A stretch of 64,000 bases of DNA from Vespertiliibacter pulmonis (GTDB lineage Bacteria > Pseudomonadota > Gammaproteobacteria > Enterobacterales > Pasteurellaceae), in assembly GCF_013377275.1 (NCBI RefSeq), contig NZ_CP016615.1:1622830-1686829 (forward strand), in the 5' to 3' direction. Shown here one piece after another: positions 28,675-38,117 of the stretch. Each line of letters begins with the position of its first letter. Position 1 is the first letter of the stretch. Under the pieces are notes generated by a model. The model was not told the origin of the DNA. It made no database searches and saw only the letters and a list, made by a program, of their open reading frames with translations. The position numbers were made by a program, and so were the translations under genes.

Positions 28675-29907
28675 ATGGAGTATAACTTTAATAACATTCC
28701 TATCTGGAAGTCAGACAAGCCTAAAGAAAGTTTTGTAATATTATCGGATAGCATTAATGGAAGGATTCCTGTTACTAGAATAGAGCATTGGGATCAGTTT
28801 CCTAAACTGCTAGAACATGATTTTTTCAATTCAGACGGTACAGAATTAATATTTAGAGGGCATCGGCGTTATGATTGGAATATGCAACCTACTTTAGCAA
28901 GAATAATTCCTAATGGAATTATAATTGAAGACTTAGCTAACAAGCAAATTGAATATTTCCGTAAAACAATTCGAGGAAGAATAAGTGATAGTAGTTTATT
29001 ATCTATAGAACAAGATGAAGACGAGATTAATGAATTATGGTCGATTGGACAACATTATGGTTTAATGACCCCATTATTAGATTGGACTCATTCTCCTTTT
29101 GTTGCTTTATTTTTTGCATTTTCAAAACAGGATCAGGTTGATGAATCAGATAATCCTTATCGTGCAGTTTATATTTTAAATAAAAGTAAAATAGTATGTG
29201 ATGAGAAGTTCTCTACGGTTAAATTATTTGAGCCTAGAAAAGATGATTATGGCAGGCTAGTTGCTCAAGCAGGGTTGTTCACAGTTTCTCCTTATCAATC
29301 GACGATTGAAAATGAACTTACGAATGCTATATTCTCTGATGATGATGAGAATCCCTATTTATCTTCTTCTGAAGATGAACAGGCTCATTTAATTGCTAAA
29401 TATATTTGTAAAATATATATTAAAAATACAGAGCAGGAAAAATGTTTAAGATTTTTAAGAAAAATGAATGTTCATCATGCTAGTTTATTTCCTGATTTAT
29501 TAGGAGCAGCAGAGTACAGCAATATTTTAATTAGTGAATTTGTAAAATTACAACCACGAGATAATCAAGTTAATATATATGAAGAGGAAACTAATTTTAA
29601 TAAGGAGAAACAGAGTAATAAGGATACTAAATCATATAATATTCCAGATAAAAACTTAATTAATAAAATTAAAAAATTATTAGACCATAATGACAAAAAT
29701 AGTACAAATATTGATTTTTTAGCTGAAAATTTAAAAGAAGTTTTAATTAAAAATATACAGATACCAGATTGGAATAGTCGAGAACCGATCATAGCAAAAA
29801 TGAGAACGGAATTAAAGATACTTTTAAGAAAATATGAATATCCTGAGTCTTATTGGGATGAGACTATAAATTCATTGTTAAATATTGAATACGAGAGTTT
29901 GGATTAG
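28675..29907 (+). CDS. FRG-domain protein with HsdR-like C-terminal tail
   Basis: 410 residues of unknown biochemical function, between hsdS and hsdR. The N-terminal ~285 residues are an FRG domain: F-R-G at 60-62, then GQHYGLMTPLLDWTHSPFVA (125-144), AQAG at 197-200, and HASLFPDLLGAAEY near 265-280. A charged, low-complexity linker follows (about 290-330). The last ~50 residues match the C-terminus of the neighbouring HsdR: D365, W366, R369, E370, A374, R377, L384, K386, Y387, Y389, P390. GAGGAA precedes the ATG, 12 bases after hsdS. One sampled line of this gene is 25% GC against 43% for a line of hsdR, and no USS core was seen, suggesting later acquisition. Probably a defence effector tied to the restriction complex (inference). 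Confidence 0.88.
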   Translation: MEYNFNNIPIWKSDKPKESFVILSDSINGRIPVTRIEHWDQFPKLLEHDFFNSDGTELIFRGHRRYDWNMQPTLARIIPNGIIIEDLANKQIEYFRKTIRGRISDSSLLSIEQDEDEINELWSIGQHYGLMTPLLDWTHSPFVALFFAFSKQDQVDESDNPYRAVYILNKSKIVCDEKFSTVKLFEPRKDDYGRLVAQAGLFTVSPYQSTIENELTNAIFSDDDENPYLSSSEDEQAHLIAKYICKIYIKNTEQEKCLRFLRKMNVHHASLFPDLLGAAEYSNILISEFVKLQPRDNQVNIYEEETNFNKEKQSNKDTKSYNIPDKNLINKIKKLLDHNDKNSTNIDFLAENLKEVLIKNIQIPDWNSREPIIAKMRTELKILLRKYEYPESYWDETINSLLNIEYESLD

Positions 29908-29925
29908 TAATTTAACGGAGAAAAA

Positions 29926-32900
29926 ATGATCAATGAAAATATGCTAGAACAAGTCGCATTAAATTGGTTTGAGGAAACAGGCTGGCAAGTTTTTCACGGT
30001 AAAGCGTTATTACCTGATGGCGATAAGTCGCAACGTGATAATCTCAATAGCGTTATTTTAGAGCCTATTTTTCATTCTCAATTTGCAAAACTTAACCCCC
30101 ATCTGCCCGCTTGTTGTGCCGAAGAGGTGCTGAATAAATTAAAACAAGCAGAAAGTCGTGATTTAGTCGAAGCTAATCAAGCCTTACATAAAATGCTTGT
30201 GCAAGGTGTGCCAGTTTCCTATAAAGAAAATGACAATGAGAAATTAGAAACTGCTTTTTTGATCGATTTCAGCCAGCCTGAAAATAATGCGTTTTGGGCG
30301 GTGAATCAATTTGAAGTCAGGGGTAGTAGCTTACGCCGTCCTGATATTGTCTGTTTTATCAATGGGTTGCCGCTTGCTATTTTAGAATTAAAAAATCCAG
30401 CCGATGAAAAAACAGATATCTGGTATGCGTTTAATCAATTACAAACTTATAAAAATGATCTGTTTGAGCTATTAAAATTTAATCAAGCTTTGGTTATTTC
30501 AGATGGTGTTATCGCAAAAGTGGGGTCTTTAACGGCAGATGAAGAGCGTTTTATGCCGTGGCGAACGGTTGCCGATGAAAACGATAGACCAAAGGTAGAA
30601 TGGCAATTAGAAACAATGATTCGAGGGTTCTTCCGCCCTGATTTATTGACAGATTATTTGCGATTTTTTATTTTATTTGAAAAAAATGAGAAAAACCGGT
30701 TAATTAAAAAACAGGCAGGGTATCATCAGTTTCATGCCGTAAGAGAAGCTGTCCATGCCACCATTATTGCTTCACAATTACCGCAAAATAGGCTTGATGA
30801 ACCACGAGCAACCTACGGGAAAGAAGTGGTATCAGGGAGCAAAAAAGCAGGGGTGGTTTGGCATACACAAGGCAGCGGCAAAAGTATTTCAATGTGTTGC
30901 TATGCTGGAAAATTATTACAGCAGCCTGAAATGCAAAATCCGACATTGATTGTTGTTACTGACCGTAATGATTTAGACGGTCAGCTTTTTCAACAGTTTT
31001 CACAAGCTCAAGAATTATTAAAACAAACGCCTGTACAAGCAGACAGTCGAGAATCTTTGAGAGAATTATTAGCAAGCCGAGAAGCGGGCGGAATTATTTT
31101 TACCACCATTCAAAAATTTGCGTTGCAAAATAATGAGCTGAACCACCCGCTTTTAAATAATCGCCATAATATTATTGTCATTTCTGATGAGGCGCACCGT
31201 AGCCAATATGGGCTAAAAGCTAAATTAAATGAACAAGGCGAATATCAATATGGCTATGCGAAACATTTGCGTGATGCACTGAAAAATGCCACCTTTATTG
31301 GTTTTACAGGTACGCCGATTGCATTGGAAGATAAAGATACCGTAGCGGTATTTGGTGATTATGTGTCTATTTATGATATTCAAGATGCGGTTGATGATGG
31401 GGCGACTGTTCCTATTTATTATGAATCACGCCTTGCCCGTTTAAATATTAATTCAGCTGAAATTGAGGAATTGGCTGCGCAGTTTGATGAAATTGTTGAG
31501 GAAGAAGACAAAACAGAAGCAGAAAAAATTAGAAGTAAATTTACTCGATTGGAAAATTTAGTTGGGGCAAGACCTCGCTTACAACAAATTGCTAGCGATT
31601 TAGTTCAGCATTTTGAACAACGCCAACAAAGCCAAGACGGTAAAGCAATGATTGTAGCGATGAGCCGTGAAATTTGTGTTGGGTTATATAATGAAATTAT
31701 CGCCCTTCGCCCGCAATGGCACAGTAATGACCCTGCGGAAGGAGTGATTAAAATTGTGATGACAGGTTCGGCTGCAGATAAACCGTTTTTACAACCTCAT
31801 ATTTATAGTAAACAGGTAAAACAAGCGTTAGAGAAACGCTTTAAAAATCCTGATGATCCCTTAAAATTAGTGATTGTTCGGGATATGTGGCTAACGGGTT
31901 TTGACGCACCTTGTTGCCACACAATGTATATTGATAAACCAATGAAAGGGCATAACCTGATGCAGGCAATTGCCCGAGTTAATCGAGTATTTAAAGATAA
32001 ACCTGGCGGTTTGGTGGTGGATTATATCGGTATTGCGAATGAATTAAAGCAAGCATTACATACCTACACAAATTCTAAAGGTAAAGGCGAACCAACCATC
32101 AATACAGAAGAAGCGGTTAAATTATTCTTAGAAAAAATGGACGCAATCGCTGGTTTATTTGCAACTCCGATTAATGGGGAAGTGTTAGATATCAGCCAAT
32201 TTGAAACAATGGCAGTAAAATTATTGCCTCAAGCAGCCAACCATATTTTAGGTTTAAAAGATGGTAAAAAACGCTTTGCAGATTTGGTATTAGTAGCAAC
32301 TAAAGCTTATGCTTTGTGTGCAACTTTAGATGAGGTGACGCCTTATCAACGAAAATTGGCTTTTTATTCAGCAATCAAAGCGGTTTTGTTTAAAGAGCAG
32401 GTTGGTGATAGGAAATTACAAAAACAGCGCCAAGATCATATGCTGAAGTTGATTTTGGATAATTCTCTTATTGCAGAAGGTATTGATGATATTTTTGATT
32501 TATGTGGATTAGCAAAACCTAATATCGGTTTACTTTCTGATGAATTTTTAGATGATGTTCGGCAAATGGAACATAAAAATCTCGCTGTCGAACTATTAGA
32601 TAAATTATTGCAAAATAATATTAAAAGTCGAAGTAGCCGTAATTTGGTGCAAGAGCGTAAGTATCGTGATCGATTAGAAGCGACATTAGCAAAATATCAT
32701 AATCGTAGCATTGAAGTAGCTCAAGTTATTGAAGAGCTCATTCAAATGGCACGAGATATGCAAAAAGCTTTTCAGCGAGATGAAGAACTGGGATTAAATA
32801 GTGATGAAATTGCATTTTATGATGCATTAGCAAACAACGAAAGTGCTGTTAGAGAGTTAGGCGATAAAATCCTTAAAGAAATAGCGTCAGACTTAGTAAA

Positions 32901-33081
32901 ACAGTTACGAGATTCAGTTACTGTAGATTGGCAAATTCGAGAAAGTGCACGAGCTAGAATCCGCATTCTTATCCGCCGTATTTTGCAAAAATATAAATAC
33001 CCGCTTGATAAAGCGCCAGAAGCCGTTGAATTAGTGTTAGAGCAGGCAGAAATTTTATCGAATGAATGGAAACTTGCTTAA
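29926..33081 (+). CDS. hsdR: Type I restriction endonuclease/translocase subunit
   Basis: 1051-residue motor and nuclease subunit. N-terminal nuclease domain with RRPD (D140) and ELK (E154, K156) of the PD-(D/E)xK fold; SF2 translocase with Walker A QGSGKS (315-320), DEAH (421-424) and GFTGTP (459-464); later motif DMWLTGFDAP and the QAIARVNRVF arginine-finger segment. The C-terminal helical domain ends with D1001-W1002, R1005-E1006 and KYKYP (1022-1026), the region believed to attach HsdR to HsdM/S. All key residues are intact. GGAG precedes the ATG. A strong terminator follows. Confidence 0.97.
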   Translation: MINENMLEQVALNWFEETGWQVFHGKALLPDGDKSQRDNLNSVILEPIFHSQFAKLNPHLPACCAEEVLNKLKQAESRDLVEANQALHKMLVQGVPVSYKENDNEKLETAFLIDFSQPENNAFWAVNQFEVRGSSLRRPDIVCFINGLPLAILELKNPADEKTDIWYAFNQLQTYKNDLFELLKFNQALVISDGVIAKVGSLTADEERFMPWRTVADENDRPKVEWQLETMIRGFFRPDLLTDYLRFFILFEKNEKNRLIKKQAGYHQFHAVREAVHATIIASQLPQNRLDEPRATYGKEVVSGSKKAGVVWHTQGSGKSISMCCYAGKLLQQPEMQNPTLIVVTDRNDLDGQLFQQFSQAQELLKQTPVQADSRESLRELLASREAGGIIFTTIQKFALQNNELNHPLLNNRHNIIVISDEAHRSQYGLKAKLNEQGEYQYGYAKHLRDALKNATFIGFTGTPIALEDKDTVAVFGDYVSIYDIQDAVDDGATVPIYYESRLARLNINSAEIEELAAQFDEIVEEEDKTEAEKIRSKFTRLENLVGARPRLQQIASDLVQHFEQRQQSQDGKAMIVAMSREICVGLYNEIIALRPQWHSNDPAEGVIKIVMTGSAADKPFLQPHIYSKQVKQALEKRFKNPDDPLKLVIVRDMWLTGFDAPCCHTMYIDKPMKGHNLMQAIARVNRVFKDKPGGLVVDYIGIANELKQALHTYTNSKGKGEPTINTEEAVKLFLEKMDAIAGLFATPINGEVLDISQFETMAVKLLPQAANHILGLKDGKKRFADLVLVATKAYALCATLDEVTPYQRKLAFYSAIKAVLFKEQVGDRKLQKQRQDHMLKLILDNSLIAEGIDDIFDLCGLAKPNIGLLSDEFLDDVRQMEHKNLAVELLDKLLQNNIKSRSSRNLVQERKYRDRLEATLAKYHNRSIEVAQVIEELIQMARDMQKAFQRDEELGLNSDEIAFYDALANNESAVRELGDKILKEIASDLVKQLRDSVTVDWQIRESARARIRILIRRILQKYKYPLDKAPEAVELVLEQAEILSNEWKLA

Positions 33082-33095
33082 AAAAATATTTTTAT

Positions 33096-33125
33096 ATCCC
33101 TATGAATTATTCATAGGGATTTTTA
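33096..33125. terminator. Bidirectional terminator between hsdR and glnD
   Basis: ATCCCTATGAA pairs with TTCATAGGGAT around a three-base loop, then a T-run. Confidence 0.9.
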
Positions 33126-35693
33126 TTTTTCTAATTTAGCTAAGATTTGTTTTTCCAACACCATTTTCTCTTTATCAGTTAAGGCGGTTTGATTTGCGTT
33201 TGTTACAGTAAAAAAATCTTCCACTTGTTCGCCTATGGTGGTGATTTTTGCGTTTAATAGGGTAAGGTTTTGTTGGCTGAAAATGTAGCCGATTTGGGCA
33301 AGTAGTCCTTCTCGATCAAGGGTAAATAGCTCGAAAGCGGTTTGATTAGGCTGAGAATTTGTCAGAAAGCGGATCGTTGTTTTACGGCTAAATGAGCGAT
33401 GTTTATGGGCGTGTTTTAGCGTCTGGAAGGTGAGCTGTTTGTCATTGGTTAAAAATTTAAGGATTGCCTGTTGGATTTGCTGCTGGCGGTAGTCGTTAAG
33501 GGGTTCACCGTTCAATTCAGTAATAATAAAGCTATCTAGTACTAATCCGCTATCGGTGGTGAGTACTTGTGCATCGTGAATGCTCACTTTTTTAGCACTT
33601 AAAATTGTGGCGAGCGAGACAAAAAATTGAGGGCGATCAGTGCAGTGAATAAAAATTTCCGTTGCCCCTCGGGCAAATTGATTGCTAATTAGCACGATAG
33701 GGAGCATTGAGTTTTCCGCATAATTGATGGCGTGCCAAACCAGTTGTGTGGGCGTATGCTGTACAAAATAGCGAGTTGGGCAGGACTGCCAAAAGTCAGT
33801 GATAATTTTCTGTTGTTCGGCTGAAAGGCGTGCTTTTATTTCAACGGTTGCCTGTTGCTGGTTTTCGATGCCCAGTTTTTGATAATCAAATATTTTTTCT
33901 TTGCCTAAAGTGAGCTGTGCCTGGGTGAGTTGGAAAAGTTTTTCAAAAAGTGACCGCTTCCAATCATTCCATAGGGTTTCATTGGTGGCATAAATATCGG
34001 CGATAGTTAAACAGGTGAGGGCAGAGAGTGCTGTTGGTGTTTTTACCGTGTGCGCAAAGGTATTGATGATTTGCGGATCGTGAATATCACGCCGTTGTGC
34101 GGTAATTGACATCGTTAAATGTTCAGCAACAAGCCACGCCATATAATCAGCCTGTTGGGACGAAAAGCCGTGTAATTGGGCGAAATTTTTCATTTCTATT
34201 GCTCCGAGCTGGGCGTGATCTCCTGATTTTCCTTTGCCAATATCGTGAAATAATGCAGCGAGATAAATCAATGGACGCTGTTCTATTGTTGGAAACAGTT
34301 TATAACCAAGGGGGAATTTTTCCTGATTTTCAATATTGAGAAACTGTTCTAACGTGAGCATAACCCGTACGCTATGTTCATCTACGGTGTAAATATGAAA
34401 CATATCAAACTGCATTAGCCCGGAAATATGTTGCCATTGTGGTAAATAAGCGGAAAGAACCCCTAGTTGGTGCATTGGGACGATTGCCCGTTGTACCATT
34501 TGAGGTTGCTGAAAAATCTGAATGAATTTTTCTCGAGCCTCAGGGATTTCACATAATGGGCGTTTTAGTTTGCGTAGTACAAGGCGTATTTGGCGTAATA
34601 ATTGAGGCGAAGGCGTTATATCGGGCTGTTGGGTTAGGTGTAGAAATAGGTCCAGAATTTTTTCTGGATGAAGGTTAAATATACGTGAATTCGTGCAAAA
34701 AAGCGTGTGGTTACGGATAAAAAATAGGGAGTCAAGCGGTTGTTTTCCCTTATTTTTTTGCGGTTCGGTGAGCCATTCTAATTTAAAATTTTCAAGCAAA
34801 AGTTGGCTGAGTTGCGAAATAGATTGGGTTGCTTGAAAAAATATTTTCATCATTGCTTCAACGGGTTGATTACCGCTACCTTGATAGCCAAGTTGTTCGC
34901 TTAGTTGAAGTTGTCTGTCAAATCTGAGCCGGTTATCATAGCGTTTTAATTGTAAATGCAGTGCAAAACGCATTCTAAAAAGCACCGCTTGTGCTTGGAG
35001 CAGTTCCTCAAATTCTTCAGGGAAAAGAATGCCTTTTTTTAGTAGTTGGTCCAGTGAATAAACACGATATTGACGTAACATTATCCACGAAATTAAGTGG
35101 AGATCTCGTAGCCCGCCTGGGCTGTGTTTGAGGTCTGGTTCAAGATTATAACTGGTATTATGATAACGGGCGTATTGGGTTTTTCTTTCCCTTATTTTTG
35201 CTGAAAAAAAATCGTAGATAGCCCAAAAATCTGGCTGGTAAAGCCGTGTTAAAAGTTGTTGCAGTAAAGCTTCATTACCATATAAAAATCGGCTTTCAAA
35301 TAAATTTGTGGCGACTGAAATTTCAGTTTTGCCAATTTGAACACATTCATCGAGAGTACGAATAGCCGAGCCAATTTGTAATTTGCTATCCCAAAGTGTG
35401 TTTAAAAAGGTCTGTATTGTTTGATGGGTTACTTCATCGATTGGGGTTTCGCATAAAATAAGAATATCAAGGTCGGAAAGGGGAAACATTTCTCGCCGTC
35501 CGTAACCGCCCACTGCAATTAGGCATAAATCTGACCGATCACCTAATCCGTATTTTTTCCATAACTGGCGGAGTTTATCATCATAAAAATCACTGCGTTG
35601 GTGGAGTAACGTGATGATGTCCGTTCGAGGAAAATCGGCTTTTTGCTGTTCGGTAAAGGCTAAAATTTGCGTTTTAAGTGGAGCGGTATTCAT
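33123..35693 (-). CDS. glnD: Bifunctional PII uridylyltransferase / uridylyl-removing enzyme
   Basis: Nitrogen sensor that adds or removes UMP on PII proteins in response to glutamine. About 856 residues: N-terminal nucleotidyltransferase with GGYGRREMFPLSDLDIL, a central HD phosphohydrolase (FHDIGKGKSGDHA) and two C-terminal ACT domains. ATG 35693 (MNTAPLKTQ) has GAGG seven bases upstream and is preferred over an upstream start at 35711. No PII gene is in the window. Confidence 0.96.
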   Translation of the reverse strand: MNTAPLKTQILAFTEQQKADFPRTDIITLLHQRSDFYDDKLRQLWKKYGLGDRSDLCLIAVGGYGRREMFPLSDLDILILCETPIDEVTHQTIQTFLNTLWDSKLQIGSAIRTLDECVQIGKTEISVATNLFESRFLYGNEALLQQLLTRLYQPDFWAIYDFFSAKIRERKTQYARYHNTSYNLEPDLKHSPGGLRDLHLISWIMLRQYRVYSLDQLLKKGILFPEEFEELLQAQAVLFRMRFALHLQLKRYDNRLRFDRQLQLSEQLGYQGSGNQPVEAMMKIFFQATQSISQLSQLLLENFKLEWLTEPQKNKGKQPLDSLFFIRNHTLFCTNSRIFNLHPEKILDLFLHLTQQPDITPSPQLLRQIRLVLRKLKRPLCEIPEAREKFIQIFQQPQMVQRAIVPMHQLGVLSAYLPQWQHISGLMQFDMFHIYTVDEHSVRVMLTLEQFLNIENQEKFPLGYKLFPTIEQRPLIYLAALFHDIGKGKSGDHAQLGAIEMKNFAQLHGFSSQQADYMAWLVAEHLTMSITAQRRDIHDPQIINTFAHTVKTPTALSALTCLTIADIYATNETLWNDWKRSLFEKLFQLTQAQLTLGKEKIFDYQKLGIENQQQATVEIKARLSAEQQKIITDFWQSCPTRYFVQHTPTQLVWHAINYAENSMLPIVLISNQFARGATEIFIHCTDRPQFFVSLATILSAKKVSIHDAQVLTTDSGLVLDSFIITELNGEPLNDYRQQQIQQAILKFLTNDKQLTFQTLKHAHKHRSFSRKTTIRFLTNSQPNQTAFELFTLDREGLLAQIGYIFSQQNLTLLNAKITTIGEQVEDFFTVTNANQTALTDKEKMVLEKQILAKLEK

Positions 35694-35708
35694 TTTTATC
35701 CTCAACAG

Positions 35709-35753
35709 CAAGCGGTCAGATCTTGCAAAATTTTGCGATTATCTGACCGCTTG
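35709..35753 (-). terminator. Inverted USS pair between ushA and glnD
   Basis: A perfect 13-base inverted repeat (35709-35721 and 35741-35753) built from two USS, right after the ushA stop on the minus strand. Probable ushA terminator. Confidence 0.7.
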
Positions 35754-35759
35754 TATGCG

Positions 35760-37412
35760 TTATTTAAAGATAATATCGTTTTTTGGATCGTAATCCGCTG
35801 CGTTGATGACTTTTTTCTCGCTGAAATATTTTTTCAACATTTCAGCATCAATAAAGCCTGTATTCACATAGCTCGGGTGTTTTTTCAAAACAGGGTAACC
35901 ATCGCCACCGCCTGCACAGTAATCTGGCACAGAGAGTTTGTAAGTTTTAGCTAAATCTAACGGTTTGCCTCCAATTTTAATGTCAGAGACTTTTTTGCTG
36001 GTGCGATCTACGATCATAGAGACTCCTGCAAATTGTGGATAGCCTCCTGTATCAACCTCTTTTAAGGCAACAACGTTGAGATAGTCTGTGAGTTCTTGTC
36101 CTGTTAAATCGACAGTAGCAATCATATTGCCGAACGGCTGTACTTTGAGTAGGTCTTTGTAGGTGGTTTCACCTTCTTCTAATGAGGTACGAATACCACC
36201 TGAATTCATTACGGCGATATCGGCTTTCACTCGTTCCATTTGGGATTGTGCAATAAGACGACCGAGATTGGTTTGTTCAAAACGGATAATTTTTCTATCA
36301 CCTTCAAAATGCCCTTTAACCGCCCCAACTTTCACGCCAAGTAGGCGGCTGCCACTGTCTTGATAGGTTTTTAAATGTTGATAAACAGGCTGATTTTCAC
36401 TGATTTCTGGCTGGTAAAGCTGATAATCGGTTTTACCATTATCTAATTTAACTTTATGTTTTAGATTGATCGGAATGAGTTGATAATTCACAAGGGTCGT
36501 TTTACCGTTTTTAAATTCAAAGTCAGCTCTGCCTAAGAATTTTCCCCATTCGCCCGCTTGTGCAATCCAAGTACCATTTTGGAAATCAGGTTTACAAGCT
36601 TCTCCAGGTGTGTATTTTAGGTTTAATTCACCTTGTTCATTGATACAAACCATATCGTGCGTGTGTCCGCCGATAATGACATCAAATGCTCCTTTATTAA
36701 GGGTACGAGCCATTGTTACATCGCCTGGTGCATTTGAGCCGTGTTTGCCATCAAAATAATATCCCATATGGGTTAAGGCGATACGAACATCAGGTTTTTC
36801 GGTTTTATTGATCTGTTCAAGAGTGGTTTTGGCGGTTTCAATTGGGTTATTAAAAATAACGTGATCGGTGACTTCAGGATTGCCTAATTTAGCCGTGTCT
36901 TCAGTGGTTAGCCCGACAACCGCAACTTTTAAGCCATTTTTATTTAAGATAACGTAAGGCTGAACAAGCGGTTTATTCGTTTTTTTATTGATAACATTGG
37001 CAGAAAGCATTGGGAATTTTGCCCATTTTTCTTGCATTTCAAGTACTTGCAGAGGGGAGTCAAATTCGTGATTGCCTAATGCCACAGCTTCAAACCCTAG
37101 CATATTCATACCTTCAATATCAGGCTTGGCATTTTGCATATCAGATTCAGGTACACCAGTATTGTAATCTCCAGCGTGTAGTAGGATAACTGACCCACCT
37201 TGTTTTTCAACTTCTTGGCGAATGTTATCTATTGCTGTTTTTTGTGCAGAAAATCCATATTCACTTTGTTCATTTTTCCAGAAATGCCCGTGGGTATCAT
37301 TGACGTGTAAAATAGTGAAATGATAGGTTTTATCGGCATCGTATGCCATTACTGTACTGGCTGAAAAGGCGGAAAGCAATGCCGTGGAAAGTAATGTTTT
37401 ACTCAGTTTCAT
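35760..37412 (-). CDS. ushA: Periplasmic UDP-sugar hydrolase / 5'-nucleotidase
   Basis: 550 residues, the same length as E. coli UshA. A signal peptide ends VMA-YDAD near residue 23. The metallophosphatase domain carries LHVNDTHGHFW, GNHEFD and GGHTHD metal-binding motifs; the C-terminal substrate domain has GGGDGYPVLKKHPSYVNTGF-like residues. It releases nucleosides and sugar phosphates from periplasmic nucleotides; the hexose 1-phosphate or nucleosides are then taken up. Not NadN, which is longer. Confidence 0.94.
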   Translation of the reverse strand: MKLSKTLLSTALLSAFSASTVMAYDADKTYHFTILHVNDTHGHFWKNEQSEYGFSAQKTAIDNIRQEVEKQGGSVILLHAGDYNTGVPESDMQNAKPDIEGMNMLGFEAVALGNHEFDSPLQVLEMQEKWAKFPMLSANVINKKTNKPLVQPYVILNKNGLKVAVVGLTTEDTAKLGNPEVTDHVIFNNPIETAKTTLEQINKTEKPDVRIALTHMGYYFDGKHGSNAPGDVTMARTLNKGAFDVIIGGHTHDMVCINEQGELNLKYTPGEACKPDFQNGTWIAQAGEWGKFLGRADFEFKNGKTTLVNYQLIPINLKHKVKLDNGKTDYQLYQPEISENQPVYQHLKTYQDSGSRLLGVKVGAVKGHFEGDRKIIRFEQTNLGRLIAQSQMERVKADIAVMNSGGIRTSLEEGETTYKDLLKVQPFGNMIATVDLTGQELTDYLNVVALKEVDTGGYPQFAGVSMIVDRTSKKVSDIKIGGKPLDLAKTYKLSVPDYCAGGGDGYPVLKKHPSYVNTGFIDAEMLKKYFSEKKVINAADYDPKNDIIFK

Positions 37413-37477
37413 TTAGATTTCTCCATTATGTTGTGAAAGAAGTTGAACGTAATACATTGTGTTTAGGTTTAATTGGG

Positions 37478-37840
37478 CTAGAAAAATAGAATTAACCCCC
37501 AAGTTAGTGCGAAGATTAGCATTGAAATAAATACGGCTGCTGAGCCAATATCTTTTGCTCTACCCGAAAGTTCGTGAAATTCAGAGCCTATACGATCGAC
37601 CACTGATTCAACGGCACTGTTAAGTAGTTCTAAGGCTAAGACGAGCAGAACTGAACCGACTAATAGAATTTTTTCAACGGCACTGTTACCTAAATAAAAA
37701 CCAAGGGGGATTAGAAAAAAAGAAAGCCACACTTCTTGGCGAAATGCGGCTTCGTTAATATAAGCACTTTTTAAGCCTTTCATTGAATAGCCTGCGGCAC
37801 GGATAACTCGTTGAAAGTTTGCTTTGTTTTCTGGTTTCAT
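37478..37840 (-). CDS. dgkA: Diacylglycerol kinase
   Basis: 120-residue inner-membrane kinase recycling diacylglycerol to phosphatidate. Three membrane helices and the conserved NEAAFRQE and ALELLNSAVESVVDR motifs are present. The open frame reaches a TTG at 37846, but ATG 37840 (MKPENKANF) matches family length. The Shine-Dalgarno is weak. It lies upstream of ushA on the same strand with a 65-base gap. Confidence 0.95.
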   Translation of the reverse strand: MKPENKANFQRVIRAAGYSMKGLKSAYINEAAFRQEVWLSFFLIPLGFYLGNSAVEKILLVGSVLLVLALELLNSAVESVVDRIGSEFHELSGRAKDIGSAAVFISMLIFALTWGLILFF

Positions 37841-38117
37841 AATCAAAAATTAAAAAGATAAATTGGTTTTATTCTACCTGAAAGTAGAGGCGTGCGGAAA
37901 TAGAGATGTGATTTTTTTGCATAAAAATTAGATGAGATCTAAAAAAATTGTTATAAATTTGTGAGTTTTTTAAATTTCACAAAATTATCTTAAGAAATCA
38001 CCGCTCGTCTATTCCCATTACGAAAATTTTACGATAATCTCAAGACTTTAACTTTAGAGGTATAGACGACTTAAGGTGTTTATATAATTTTTATTTTATA
38101 AATTTACAGGAAATAGT

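Noticed and set aside
37955-37990. TTGTGA...TCACAA inverted repeat upstream of sstT as a CRP site
   Set aside because: The two half-sites are about 12 bases apart, not six, so CRP would not bind it as a dimer site.
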